Origin: CAYFUF01 sp964394795
GTDB taxonomy: Bacteria > Bacillota > Clostridia > Tissierellales > Peptoniphilaceae
Length of the DNA: 64,000 bases
Reading direction: 5' to 3'
Assembly: GCA_964394795.1 (NCBI GenBank)
Contig: CAYMYX010000001.1
Span: 1 to 64,000 of the forward strand
In this document: positions 17,151 to 25,987 of the stretch, in pieces
How the letters are laid out: every line of letters begins with the position of its first letter
Position numbering within the stretch: position 1 is the first letter of the stretch
Program-made: the position numbers and the translations under genes
The notes under the pieces: generated by a model
The model's input: the letters and a program-made list of their open reading frames with translations, nothing else
Database searches by the model: none
Told to the model about the DNA's origin: nothing

Positions 17151-18437
17151 TCACGCTTCGTTTCGATCTTGCTCTCTTCTCAGCTTCACGATGGTTGCTT
17201 CTTCATCGAGCTCTACGGTATCCCAGGTGAGATAATCACCCTTCTTAATATCTACCTTTGCCTTAGCCGCTTCATTGATTAAAGCAATAGGTACATAACC
17301 ATTTTCTTTTTGTGTTTCATGAAGGACAATCTGTCCATATATCGTATCGCGACCAATCCCCTTCAAGGACTCACCCTTTACCAAGTCCCTTTTTGCGATG
17401 GTTACCGCGTCAGCGACCTGTCCCATAATTGGGGCAATGGAAGGTTCCTTGTGCACCAAGGCTTCATAAATGGTGATGGGCGCTTCCATGCTGGTCAAAT
17501 GGTAGGGTTTATAAAGGAGAAAATTGGGGCCATCCCCCAAGCCCAAATACTTCATTAATCCACGTATTTCTTCATTGTCCGAAGTAACCAAAGCGAAGAC
17601 ACCTGGGGCCATCCCGAAGGCATATTCAACCACCCCTTTTTGAGATAGGATACCCCCTTGGTCTTTTAATTTCAAGTCATTCACAATGGTTTCATGGCTT
17701 GTGGTTATGCCATGGAGGCCCGGAACGTCTGGGATAAAACCGGTCGCGTTGCAAAGGGAAGTCAATTCGGTCATGGTATTGGTTCCGTCCACAAAGGAAC
17801 AAAGCATGTGAGGAGATAGTCCCTTGCTCTCGGCTTCTTCCCTTAGGGTCTCGTTGGTTGCCTCGATATCCAGCTTATTGTTCTTGCCTTTACCTACGGC
17901 AACAATCTCCAAGCCAACGTTGTCGGCAAACTCAATTAGCTCGATGATGGCCCCCGGTTCGTCTCCCTTAATGCCGGTATACACGACACCTTGCTTGAGA
18001 GCCTTTTCATAAAGGATAGGTCCCACTGCTGAATCGCACTCCACGTTGAGCATGATGATGTGCTTGTTTGCTTCGATGGTCTTCAGGGCAGCTTCGGCAC
18101 CCGTCATCGGATTACCGGTAGCTTCGACGACGGCATCCAAGTCCTCCACCTTATAGAGCAGGTCATCATTCTCGCTGACCACGATGCCACCGGCTCGAAC
18201 GTGTTTAGCCGCTTCATCGACATCGCTCGTGACCAGGATATTGTTAAAACCACTGGATTCCAGCGCCTTCTGCGCCTTCTCACTGCTATGGTCGACGACC
18301 AAAACCGCCTTCATACCCCTAAGTTTCTTCAGCTGGATAAGTAGACTAGCGCCCATTTTGCCTGCGCCAATCAACCCTAACTTTAACTCATGACCTTGCT
18401 CTGCTAAGCTTTCGAGTTCCCGTTTCATTCGAAACAT
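17151..18437 (-). CDS. Homoserine dehydrogenase-like oxidoreductase with SAF domain
   Basis: 428-residue protein. Residues ~18-150 form an NAD(P)-binding Rossmann fold (LGLIGAGKMGASLL; VVEATGNP), followed by a central part resembling homoserine dehydrogenase, and a C-terminal SAF domain (from about residue 350) as in FlgA and sugar-acid enzymes. It matches the 'predicted homoserine dehydrogenase' group (COG4091). Such proteins occur in sugar-acid pathways, but no reaction can be assigned here. The start follows AGGAGG and abuts the stop of the upstream flavoprotein gene (TAAATG). ileS follows 45 bases downstream. Its presence in an ileS operon is unexplained. Confidence 0.8.
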   Translation of the reverse strand: MFRMKRELESLAEQGHELKLGLIGAGKMGASLLIQLKKLRGMKAVLVVDHSSEKAQKALESSGFNNILVTSDVDEAAKHVRAGGIVVSENDDLLYKVEDLDAVVEATGNPMTGAEAALKTIEANKHIIMLNVECDSAVGPILYEKALKQGVVYTGIKGDEPGAIIELIEFADNVGLEIVAVGKGKNNKLDIEATNETLREEAESKGLSPHMLCSFVDGTNTMTELTSLCNATGFIPDVPGLHGITTSHETIVNDLKLKDQGGILSQKGVVEYAFGMAPGVFALVTSDNEEIRGLMKYLGLGDGPNFLLYKPYHLTSMEAPITIYEALVHKEPSIAPIMGQVADAVTIAKRDLVKGESLKGIGRDTIYGQIVLHETQKENGYVPIALINEAAKAKVDIKKGDYLTWDTVELDEEATIVKLRREQDRNEA

Positions 18438-19748
18438 TTATGCCTCCTCATTGGCAGACGAGTTACGACCGAGTTTATTTTCAATCGCCTTTGCAACGGC
18501 GTGAGCGCTTGCCCAAGCCCAATGCAGGTTGTAACCGCCACATTCTCCCTGTACATCCAGTATCTCTCCAGTAAAGTAGAGGTTGTCCGCTACTTTAGAC
18601 TCCAGAGTTTCCGGATTCACTAAATCTAGGTCGATTCCTCCGCAGGTAATCTGACCTCTGTCTTTATTCTTTTGCCCCTTCACTCGGAAGCGATATGCTT
18701 TCAGCATCCGTATAAATGCTTCCATTTCCTCCGGTGCAGGTGTCTCGTTTTTATGATAAGCCATATTGTCTCCGCTACGGCTGATAGCCTCCACCAAGAC
18801 TTTTGGCAAGTAACCACTAAATAGCTTTTCTATGGGCCATCCCGGGAATCTCCTCCCCAAGGCAACCACCTCTTCGACCAAATCTTCTATTCGATGGTCC
18901 GGCAAAAAATCAACGACAATAGCCGCCTCTTTTCCCCTTCGCAAATCGTAGAGGACATCATTCGACACTTTTAAGATGGCGATACCGGATAAACCATAGG
19001 AAGTGAAGAGCAAGTCATTCCTGTGGACTGTTTCTTTGCCTTCTTGCTGCACGGCTACTTCCACTTTTATCCCTTGGCAAGCTTGACATAAATCGACGTC
19101 TTCCACCTTTAATGCCACGATGCCGGGATGCATGGGCGTCAATTTGTGACCCAACCCTTTAGCCAAAGCGTAGCCGTCGGATACTTCGTCTTTTCCTATG
19201 CCATAACCGCCACCACTAGCAAGGATCACCATATCGATAGCTTCCTCTTGCCCATCACTGAAATGCAAAAAATATGTCGGTGCTTGATTCTCACCGCTGT
19301 TGACTTGCTTTAGACCAACGACCTCGCTGTTGAAATGAAGGTGAACGCCACCGGCTTCTAACCAATCATGGAGACGGTCAACTATGGTAGCCGCTTGCAT
19401 CGTGCTGGGATAAGTCATCCCGCTGGCTAAGGTCGTCCAGGGAATGCCCAAATTTTCGAACAGGTCGCAGGCATCTTGGAAAGTGAAGTTGGCCATTGAA
19501 GATTCAACGAAAGTATCGGAACCGCCAGTATAGTGGTATGGCCCCATATTTTCATTGGTAAAGTTGCAACGGCCATTTCCGGTTGCTCCGACTTTCCTCA
19601 GGAGTTTATCTGAGCTTTCGAATAGATGAATTTCTAAGGGAAAATCAGCGGCCTTGGCTGCATCAGCTAAAAAGCCTGCTAGAACAACTCCGCTGGCTCC
19701 TCCACCAATTATCCCTATTCGAACCCTATCAACACTATATTTTAGCAT
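18438..19748 (-). CDS. HI0933/BaiN-family FAD-dependent oxidoreductase
   Basis: Flavoprotein of 436 residues. The N-terminal dinucleotide-binding motif GIIGGGASGVVLAG is followed by the family motif GATGNGRCNFTN near residue 58. A second FAD-contact segment near the C-terminus reads LYFTGEILDVQGECGGYNL. Members are annotated as BaiN-like or NAD(P)/FAD-dependent oxidoreductases; substrates are mostly unknown. The ATG at 19748 has GGAG about ten bases upstream; an upstream GTG (19760) overlaps that site and is less likely. It sits between nth and the SAF-domain gene in a leftward operon. Confidence 0.85.
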   Translation of the reverse strand: MLKYSVDRVRIGIIGGGASGVVLAGFLADAAKAADFPLEIHLFESSDKLLRKVGATGNGRCNFTNENMGPYHYTGGSDTFVESSMANFTFQDACDLFENLGIPWTTLASGMTYPSTMQAATIVDRLHDWLEAGGVHLHFNSEVVGLKQVNSGENQAPTYFLHFSDGQEEAIDMVILASGGGYGIGKDEVSDGYALAKGLGHKLTPMHPGIVALKVEDVDLCQACQGIKVEVAVQQEGKETVHRNDLLFTSYGLSGIAILKVSNDVLYDLRRGKEAAIVVDFLPDHRIEDLVEEVVALGRRFPGWPIEKLFSGYLPKVLVEAISRSGDNMAYHKNETPAPEEMEAFIRMLKAYRFRVKGQKNKDRGQITCGGIDLDLVNPETLESKVADNLYFTGEILDVQGECGGYNLHWAWASAHAVAKAIENKLGRNSSANEEA

Positions 19749-19787
19749 ATACCGCCACACTCCATGGGATTTTTCAAGATTAATGAA

Positions 19788-20498
19788 CTAATTTGCTTCT
19801 TCTTTATTGAGCTCTTGTTTGCTTGGGGTCGCCTTCTTCACTTTTCTTGCTTCGGCCTTGTTAGCCGAATCGATGAATCTACAGTGGCTGACTACATTGC
19901 ATTCCTCACATAAAGGTCGCTGTGCCTTGCAAACGTATCGTCCTTGGAAGATTAAAAGGTGGTGGGCATGGGACCAGATTTCCTTATCCAAGATCCTATT
20001 AAGGTCTTTCTCACATTTTTCGACATCCTTGCTTTTGGATAAGCCTAAACGGTTGGAGACCCGAAAGACATGGGTGTCTACAGCGATGGCTGGCACATCA
20101 AAGGCATTGGATAGAACCACATTGGCTGTCTTCCGGCCAACGCCTGGTAAGGTAACCAGTTCGTCCCTTGTCGTTGGCACTTCGCCTGCATATTTCTCCA
20201 CCAGCAAGCCAGCCGTCCCCTTAATATTCTTCGCCTTGTTGCGGTAGAGGCCAATATTTCGGATGATATTCTCCACGTCCTCGAGAGGTGCTTCCGCCAA
20301 ATATTCCGGTGTGGGATACTTAGCAAACAAAGCCGGTGTTACCTTATTGACCGCCTTGTCTGTGGTTTGAGCGGATAGGATGGTCGCAATCAGTAGCTCA
20401 AAGGGATTGCTGTGGTCCAACTCCCCCTTCGCATCCGGAAAAGCCTCAGCAAGCTTATCCATGATCTCCTGTGCTTCCACCTTGGTCATTCTAGCCAT
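19788..20498 (-). CDS. nth: Endonuclease III
   Basis: DNA glycosylase/AP lyase of 236 residues that removes oxidised pyrimidines. The helix-hairpin-helix LPGVGRKTA carries the catalytic lysine, and VDTHVFRV carries the catalytic aspartate. The four-cysteine iron-sulfur motif C-x6-C-x2-C-x5-C is intact (CKAQRPLCEECNVVSHC). A lysine-rich tail of about 25 residues follows. The start ATG has AAGGAG upstream. It is 18 bases after queG in the same operon. Confidence 0.96.
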   Translation of the reverse strand: MARMTKVEAQEIMDKLAEAFPDAKGELDHSNPFELLIATILSAQTTDKAVNKVTPALFAKYPTPEYLAEAPLEDVENIIRNIGLYRNKAKNIKGTAGLLVEKYAGEVPTTRDELVTLPGVGRKTANVVLSNAFDVPAIAVDTHVFRVSNRLGLSKSKDVEKCEKDLNRILDKEIWSHAHHLLIFQGRYVCKAQRPLCEECNVVSHCRFIDSANKAEARKVKKATPSKQELNKEEAN

Positions 20499-20516
20499 CT
20501 CTTCTCCTTGTCTAGT

Positions 20517-21515
20517 TTACTCATTTTCTATTTGATCGATTAGCTCACGAATCAGTGGGCTGTCCTTTGGCACATCAGCAAGTATCCTAGCCCACTCCTC
20601 GTCATCGATTTGTTTTCTTCTCTTGTTGTATACATTAATTAAGGCGTTTCGGCGGAGGACATTCCATCCCCGCCAGGATCCAGACCGATGGCCATGTAAC
20701 TCCTTCAACTCCCCGTTGGAGAGCCTGAGGAACTCATCAGCCTCTTCGCTTGCTTCTTCCTTGGTCCATGCAAATTCCTCTATGGTTGTTTCAGGCACGT
20801 CTTCGTTGTAGGGACAAACCCGCTGGCAAACATCGCAGCCGTAAAGATGACTGCCCATGCTTTCCATTTGCTTCTTGGATGGGGTCTCCTTTCTTTGGGT
20901 CAAATAGCTGACGCAAGCTTTCACGTCGTAACCCCCTTCCTCCGTTAAGGCTTGGCCCGGGCAGGCATCGACGCACCGCTTGCAGAGCCCACATTGGGAT
21001 TCCTTTGGCTCTTGAATTTCACTAAGGGCAAGAAAATTTTCTACAAGGGATTCTGGGACCTGCCAATTGATGACGCCGATGTAGATGAAGGAGCCTATCC
21101 CATTGATGATCAGGTTTTGGTTTTTCCCTATCCAGCCCAGTCCAGCGAGTTTCGCTAGGCGGCGCTCGGAGAAAGGTTGGGTGTCGACGAAGCAAGTATA
21201 GGTGACTTGGTCAGCCTGATTCTCATGCGGGGATAATGTCGACTTCTTGTATTGGCTGTAAGCTACAAGGCGATTCTTGACTACCTTGTGGTAGTCTTGT
21301 CCCCTACTGGAAAGGCTCCATAGGGCTTCGATCTCCCTTGGCATTTTTTCTTCAGGAGCATAGTAGGAGAAAGCAGCAAGCTCGATAAACTTAGTGTGTC
21401 CGTCTTTCCCAGGAAAGGCTAGTTCGGAAGTCCAGACATCCAAATCCGCCCCATCTTCTGGCCGAAGAAGGGCTCTACTAACCATATCAAATTGTACAAA
21501 ACCGGCTGCTGTCAT
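20517..21515 (-). CDS. queG: Epoxyqueuosine reductase
   Basis: Cobalamin- and iron-sulfur-dependent enzyme that makes the last step to queuosine in tRNA wobble positions. The two 4Fe-4S motifs CGLCKRCVDACP and CDVCQRVCPYNED are visible in the second half. At 332 residues it is somewhat shorter than the usual ~380, the missing part being at the C-terminus (HEAT-like extension) and the extreme N-terminus. ATG at 21515 follows GGAACGGATA. It is the first gene of the leftward block that runs to the PurN-like gene. Confidence 0.9.
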   Translation of the reverse strand: MTAAGFVQFDMVSRALLRPEDGADLDVWTSELAFPGKDGHTKFIELAAFSYYAPEEKMPREIEALWSLSSRGQDYHKVVKNRLVAYSQYKKSTLSPHENQADQVTYTCFVDTQPFSERRLAKLAGLGWIGKNQNLIINGIGSFIYIGVINWQVPESLVENFLALSEIQEPKESQCGLCKRCVDACPGQALTEEGGYDVKACVSYLTQRKETPSKKQMESMGSHLYGCDVCQRVCPYNEDVPETTIEEFAWTKEEASEEADEFLRLSNGELKELHGHRSGSWRGWNVLRRNALINVYNKRRKQIDDEEWARILADVPKDSPLIRELIDQIENE

Positions 21516-21545
21516 TATCCGTTCCTATCTGCGCAATTTCTATCT

Positions 21546-21551
21546 ATTATA
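21546..21551 (-). promoter_or_regulatory. -10 element of the queG operon
   Basis: A perfect TATAAT on the minus strand, 31 bases before queG. The following AGATA matches that of the lrgAB promoter. The -35 is poor (TTTCTT at 17 bases). Confidence 0.5.
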
Positions 21552-21582
21552 ACGGAAAAGGCGAACACAAGAAAAAAATACT

Positions 21583-21591
21583 TGTTATAAT
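21583..21591 (+). promoter_or_regulatory. Extended -10 promoter of rodA
   Basis: TGTTATAAT is an extended -10 element, 43 bases before the chosen rodA start. It is divergent from the queG promoter, 35 bases away. No good -35 is visible. Confidence 0.5.
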
Positions 21592-21633
21592 GAGACAATA
21601 CTAGTCTAGTTTTTTCACATGAAGGGAACAACC

Positions 21634-22764
21634 ATGTTTAATAGAAGCAAAAAAGTAGCCAAACAATTCGATTGGCCACTTCTTATCGTCACAATTCTAC
21701 TTTGCCTTTATGGGCTAATTATTCTGCGATCAGCTGTAGCAAGTTCTTACTCAGGTGACCGCCAATTGATGTCTCAAACGGTAGCAACCGTCTTAGGCTT
21801 CATCGGTATCTTAGCCGTCCTCTTTTTAGACACCGATGCCTTAAAGAAACTATCCATACCAATTTACCTGATTACCATCATTCTTCTGGTAGCCACTTTA
21901 CTTTTTGGCCACGGAGAAAGCCTCTGGGGTGCAAGGTCTTGGCTCCGTATAGGACCGGTAAACTTTCAACCCTCAGAATTTGCCAAGTTGGGTTTGCTCC
22001 TTCCCTTTGCGGCTCTGCTGGAAAAGTTGCAGCCTCGCCTTAATCACCCCAAAACGATAATCGTAATCGGCATCGTTGCACTGCTGCCCCTCTTCCTCAT
22101 CATGAGGCAGCCGGACCTTGGTACAACAATTGTCTTCACCTTCTTCTTGTTGATGATGCTCTTTTATGCCGGCCTATCCTGGTGGTATATCATTGGGGTT
22201 GTCGTGGTTGCCCTGATTGTTGCACCAATTGTCTACTCCAACTTGGACACCTTCCAACAGAACCGTATCCTCAACTTTTTAGATCCGACGAGAGACCCCT
22301 TGGGTTCCAACTACCAGATTCTTCAGGGTATCATCGCCATCGGGTCGGGCATGCTAACCGGCCGAGGTTACATGCAAGGCACCCAAACCCAACTGGGCTT
22401 CATCCCCGAACAGGACACCGACTACATCTTCTCCGTCCTTTCCGAGGAGCTTGGTTTCGTTGGCGGCTTAATCCTCATTGGCCTCTATGCCTTCATGTTG
22501 ATTCGGATTCTAATCATTGCCTACCGGTCCAAAGACCTTTATGGGGCTTGTGCCAGCATCGGTGTAGCGGCCATCCTCTTCTTCCATATCTTTGAGAATA
22601 TCGGGATGACCATCGGCTTGATGCCTGTCACTGGTATCCCCCTTCCCTTCATCAGTTACGGAGGAACTTTCCAGCTGTTGAATCTCCTTTGTATTGGCTT
22701 GGTCCTGTCCATCTCGATGCAACGAAAGCCTCTGGACTTTAATACCAGCCCAAATAAAAGGTAG
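21634..22764 (+). CDS. rodA: FtsW/RodA/SpoVE-family peptidoglycan glycosyltransferase
   Basis: SEDS-family membrane protein of 376 residues with about ten membrane helices, which polymerises lipid II into glycan strands together with a class B PBP. Diagnostic stretches are the GARSWLRIGPVNFQPSEFAKLG region and the C-terminal VTGIPLPFISYGGTF motif. Its overall pattern is closer to RodA (elongation) than to FtsW, but assignment between the two is by impression. The open frame starts at 21619. The ATG at 21634 is preferred because GAAGGGA lies at the right distance. Its stop is six bases from the convergent comEC stop, with no terminator between them. Confidence 0.88.
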   Translation: MFNRSKKVAKQFDWPLLIVTILLCLYGLIILRSAVASSYSGDRQLMSQTVATVLGFIGILAVLFLDTDALKKLSIPIYLITIILLVATLLFGHGESLWGARSWLRIGPVNFQPSEFAKLGLLLPFAALLEKLQPRLNHPKTIIVIGIVALLPLFLIMRQPDLGTTIVFTFFLLMMLFYAGLSWWYIIGVVVVALIVAPIVYSNLDTFQQNRILNFLDPTRDPLGSNYQILQGIIAIGSGMLTGRGYMQGTQTQLGFIPEQDTDYIFSVLSEELGFVGGLILIGLYAFMLIRILIIAYRSKDLYGACASIGVAAILFFHIFENIGMTIGLMPVTGIPLPFISYGGTFQLLNLLCIGLVLSISMQRKPLDFNTSPNKR

Positions 22765-22770
22765 TCTGAA

Positions 22771-25215
22771 TTAATCTCGAATCAGTAGCTTTCGATAATA
22801 CAGAAGAAGGACCACAGAGCCCACCAGTCCAGTCCCTACAACACCTAAGTTGGATAAAGACAAGTTTGCCCACAAGGCAGCTTGTCTTTTTTTGTGGGTA
22901 ATTTGTCCTGTCCTTCCGGCGATAAAAATGGTCTGAGAGCCTTCAACATCAGTTCTGGCTATGGGTATTTTCATCTCAGCTAGGCGGACCATCACCTCCT
23001 CGTGAGGATGGCCATACCGATTTTCATAACCTGCGCTGATCAAAGCAAGTTTTGGGTTAGTCCATTCCAGAAAAGCTGTTGAGGATCCGCCTTCCGACCC
23101 ATGATGGGCCAACTTTAGAACATCAATGTTGCGAACTCGGTTGTCACCAATCCACCGCCTTTCTGCCTTTTCGGCATCGGCCATGAAGAGGACAGAGAAA
23201 TCGCCTTCAACCAATAACACGGCGGAATCTTCGTTGGCGTCTCGACCGTCAAAAAAACCTGCTTGTAAGACAGTAACATAGACACCAGCCCAGTTCATTC
23301 TGGCGCCCTCCTTGTAGGGTATCAATTTTGGCCTTGCATTTACTGGCAAGTCTTCGTAGGGTAGCTTGCCATCTTTCAGAGGCGAAACATATATGCTGCC
23401 TACGTCCAGTGATGCGACAAGACTTTCCAGGTTTCCCACATGGTCATAATCCCCATGACTGAGAAAGACAGCGTCCAGGCGACTCACTCCCCAACTTTTT
23501 AAGGTTTGGGCGAGTTTATCCCCTTGGACATTCTTATACTCCTTGAAGGAATACCGCCCGCCGGTATCGAAAAGGAGATTCGCGTGGGGTGTTTCCAAGA
23601 GGAAGCTGTCGCCTTGTCCGACATTGATCATGGTTAGGGATATGGCCCTCGGGAGATTGGTGAAAATGACGTTATTGGTCACAAGCAGGAGCAGGCAAGC
23701 TAGTAGCAATCGTTGGTTAATTTGACGATGTCGTTGTTGGACTAATAAGTCTTCCTTTGCCTTTCGTTGCCAGAAATCAGGTAAACTGCCTGACCGCCAA
23801 AAGAAGACCAGGGCGATGAAGAAATAGTAGATGACCACCCCTTCTCCTGTTAAGAAATACAAGTTACTAATGGAGCCAAGGGAAAGTTTCTCCAGACCTG
23901 CAACAACCAAACTAAATGTTGAAAGCCCTAGTTCAAATAGAGGAAGAAGGAGAGCAAAGAAAGGATTACTGCTCACCAAAATGATAAGTAAACCAAGACT
24001 GAACAGAATAGTAAAGAAGGGCACCAACAAGAGGTTGGCGATGAAGGTCGCTAAGGGAAAGGAACCGGTCATGCCTGCCAGAACAGGTAACGTTAAGCAA
24101 TTGATCCAGAAGGTAAGTCTGAGGCTTTTAACAAGCGTTCCACTCAAAGGCCTTCTTTGATTTAATCTACCTTGCATATCGATGGCGATGGCACACAGAA
24201 AGGAGAGTTGCAAACCAACAGAGCCGATGGCATAAGGTTGAATCAGAAGGATGAGAAACAGGCTATACACGATGCGATTCAGATAGGAAAGTCGCCGGAA
24301 GCTAAGAAGGGCCGCTTCCCAGAAGGCAGCAAAAATTAGGGCTCGCATGATAGATGCTGGGAATTGAAGCAGCCAAGCATAGAAGCCAAGGAGCCCGAAA
24401 AGGAGGACGTCGCCATAAATTCTCTTTATCCTCAACTTGCTGAACACGTACATGCCCCATGAAATGAGGATGTTCACATGGAGGCCTGACGCAGCTAACA
24501 GGTGGGAGACCCCTAAGCCTTTCAATTGCTTTTCAAAGCTAGAATCATCGATGTCCATCCCCTTGCCCAAGAAGACGCGATGGATAAAATCCCTGCTCTC
24601 TTGGTTGAGGTCTTCCGTTCTTGACTCTAACCAGTCTTGGGCAAGCAGTGGCAGCTGCTCATAGTCCTTTCCCTTTTCTAGTGGCTGAGCTTGATGCACT
24701 TCTAACAGCCCTGTCACTCCTTGGGCATAATAATAGACTTGCTCGTCAAAGTCACCAAGAAGGCCCCCGCCTCCAAAGGGCTTAGGAGTAAATGTTCCTA
24801 TATAGCGGTCGCCGAGACGTATGTTCCCAAAGGAACCACCGGCAATACGTAAGTCGCTAAGATTAACCAGATAACGAGTTTTCCAAATTCTTCCTTCCTC
24901 GCTACTCTCCACCAGCAAATAATCATCTAGTTTTCTTTTTTTATAGGATAGGATTGTGATTTCCCTATTTTCTTCAGCTGAGCTCGTTTTAGAATCAAAG
25001 CTAGGGTCTCTCGCCTCAAAGTAAAACAAGGCAAGAAAGAAGACAAAGGCATAGAAAAGAGCCCTCTTTTGCAAAAGAGGATTGGTAATTCCCCCTATTT
25101 TTAGTACAATGAAAACGATTGAAGTTAGTAATACGAAGACTTGGAGGGTTGCCATCTGGTCGGCGTAAGCGATGAAAAATGCCAAGACCGTAGTAGCAGC
25201 AAAAGATAGGAGCAT
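22771..25215 (-). CDS. comEC: ComEC/Rec2-family DNA uptake channel protein
   Basis: Large membrane protein of 814 residues with the three parts of full-length ComEC. An N-terminal hydrophobic and OB-fold region is followed by the Competence domain with many helices (GVSHLLAASGLHVNIL near residue 240) and a C-terminal metallo-beta-lactamase-like domain with LSHGDYDHVGNL. It forms the channel for single-stranded DNA import in competent cells. GGGAGGG precedes the ATG. No comEA or pilus gene is adjacent. Only 25 bases separate its start codon from that of the divergent gene at 25241. Confidence 0.9.
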   Translation of the reverse strand: MLLSFAATTVLAFFIAYADQMATLQVFVLLTSIVFIVLKIGGITNPLLQKRALFYAFVFFLALFYFEARDPSFDSKTSSAEENREITILSYKKRKLDDYLLVESSEEGRIWKTRYLVNLSDLRIAGGSFGNIRLGDRYIGTFTPKPFGGGGLLGDFDEQVYYYAQGVTGLLEVHQAQPLEKGKDYEQLPLLAQDWLESRTEDLNQESRDFIHRVFLGKGMDIDDSSFEKQLKGLGVSHLLAASGLHVNILISWGMYVFSKLRIKRIYGDVLLFGLLGFYAWLLQFPASIMRALIFAAFWEAALLSFRRLSYLNRIVYSLFLILLIQPYAIGSVGLQLSFLCAIAIDMQGRLNQRRPLSGTLVKSLRLTFWINCLTLPVLAGMTGSFPLATFIANLLLVPFFTILFSLGLLIILVSSNPFFALLLPLFELGLSTFSLVVAGLEKLSLGSISNLYFLTGEGVVIYYFFIALVFFWRSGSLPDFWQRKAKEDLLVQQRHRQINQRLLLACLLLLVTNNVIFTNLPRAISLTMINVGQGDSFLLETPHANLLFDTGGRYSFKEYKNVQGDKLAQTLKSWGVSRLDAVFLSHGDYDHVGNLESLVASLDVGSIYVSPLKDGKLPYEDLPVNARPKLIPYKEGARMNWAGVYVTVLQAGFFDGRDANEDSAVLLVEGDFSVLFMADAEKAERRWIGDNRVRNIDVLKLAHHGSEGGSSTAFLEWTNPKLALISAGYENRYGHPHEEVMVRLAEMKIPIARTDVEGSQTIFIAGRTGQITHKKRQAALWANLSLSNLGVVGTGLVGSVVLLLYYRKLLIRD

Positions 25216-25240
25216 TTCTTCCCTCCCTTAAGGAGCCAGT

Positions 25241-25888
25241 ATGTTAACTGTAGTAAAAAATCCATACCAAAGCTTTTTGGATACGGAGATTGCCAACAGA
25301 AGGTATGACGGGGAATACTATCACTTGATTGCGAAGGATACCCTGTCTTTTGATTGCCGCCAGTTCAACCTACCGGAAGAGAACTTGACGGTTAACCAAC
25401 AACCTGTGGTAAAGCGCTACCTAGCCGGCAAGGATTTAATTCATGTCATCAAGGAAAAACCAGAGAGCAGTCGAATCTGGATGGGCTTAGATCTCGACCA
25501 CCGCCGCCTCAACCAAAGGGAAGTCACCTTGCGGTTACTGATGCAACAATTTGTTGACCGCTTCTATGCCGGTGCCAAGGTCCGCTTTGTTAGCCAAAGG
25601 GATGGCGATCATATGGCATCAACTGCCCAAGTCCGCGGCATCTTAAGCCCGGAGGATGGCGCTTACTTAATTAAATTATTAGATAAGAGTTTGGACAGGT
25701 TAATTCGAGCAGGGCTCAGCGTAAGGAGCCAAGAATTCACGGGAACGATGGAGACCACAATCTACGGTCAGGGTAAGCAGGCCTGGGCTGGCCCCCACCT
25801 TTTCAATACCGCGGAAATCTATCGCTATGAGTTAGGTGATTTTCACATGGAAGATGATGTCCTCATCTTTAGCTATACACTCTTTTAG
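25241..25888 (+). CDS. Hypothetical protein, divergent from comEC
   Basis: A 215-residue soluble protein with no signal peptide or membrane segment. I do not recognise a family. Notable stretches are WMGLDLDHRRLNQREVTLRLLMQQF near residue 80, and RFVSQRDGDHMASTAQVRG near 118. It has AAGGAGCCAGT before the ATG, normal codon use for a plus-strand gene of this region and a terminator downstream, so it is a real gene. Both its promoter and that of comEC must lie inside the other gene, because only 25 bases separate them. Confidence 0.7.
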   Translation: MLTVVKNPYQSFLDTEIANRRYDGEYYHLIAKDTLSFDCRQFNLPEENLTVNQQPVVKRYLAGKDLIHVIKEKPESSRIWMGLDLDHRRLNQREVTLRLLMQQFVDRFYAGAKVRFVSQRDGDHMASTAQVRGILSPEDGAYLIKLLDKSLDRLIRAGLSVRSQEFTGTMETTIYGQGKQAWAGPHLFNTAEIYRYELGDFHMEDDVLIFSYTLF

Positions 25889-25942
25889 ACAGTTTATGCT
25901 ATGGCGCGTATCAGACCGTCCCTAAAACTTAAATTAAGGTAC

Positions 25943-25982
25943 AAAAAAAGAGTTGCTCTTTCATCGAGAAAAAGCAACTCTA
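25943..25982. terminator. Bidirectional terminator between the hypothetical gene and the HAD gene
   Basis: A 9-bp stem AGAGTTGCT/AGCAACTCT (25949-25957 with 25973-25981). On the minus strand it is followed by TTTTTTTG, ending the HAD transcript. On the plus strand ATTCTTTTAC follows. Confidence 0.85.
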
Positions 25983-25987
25983 TTCTT

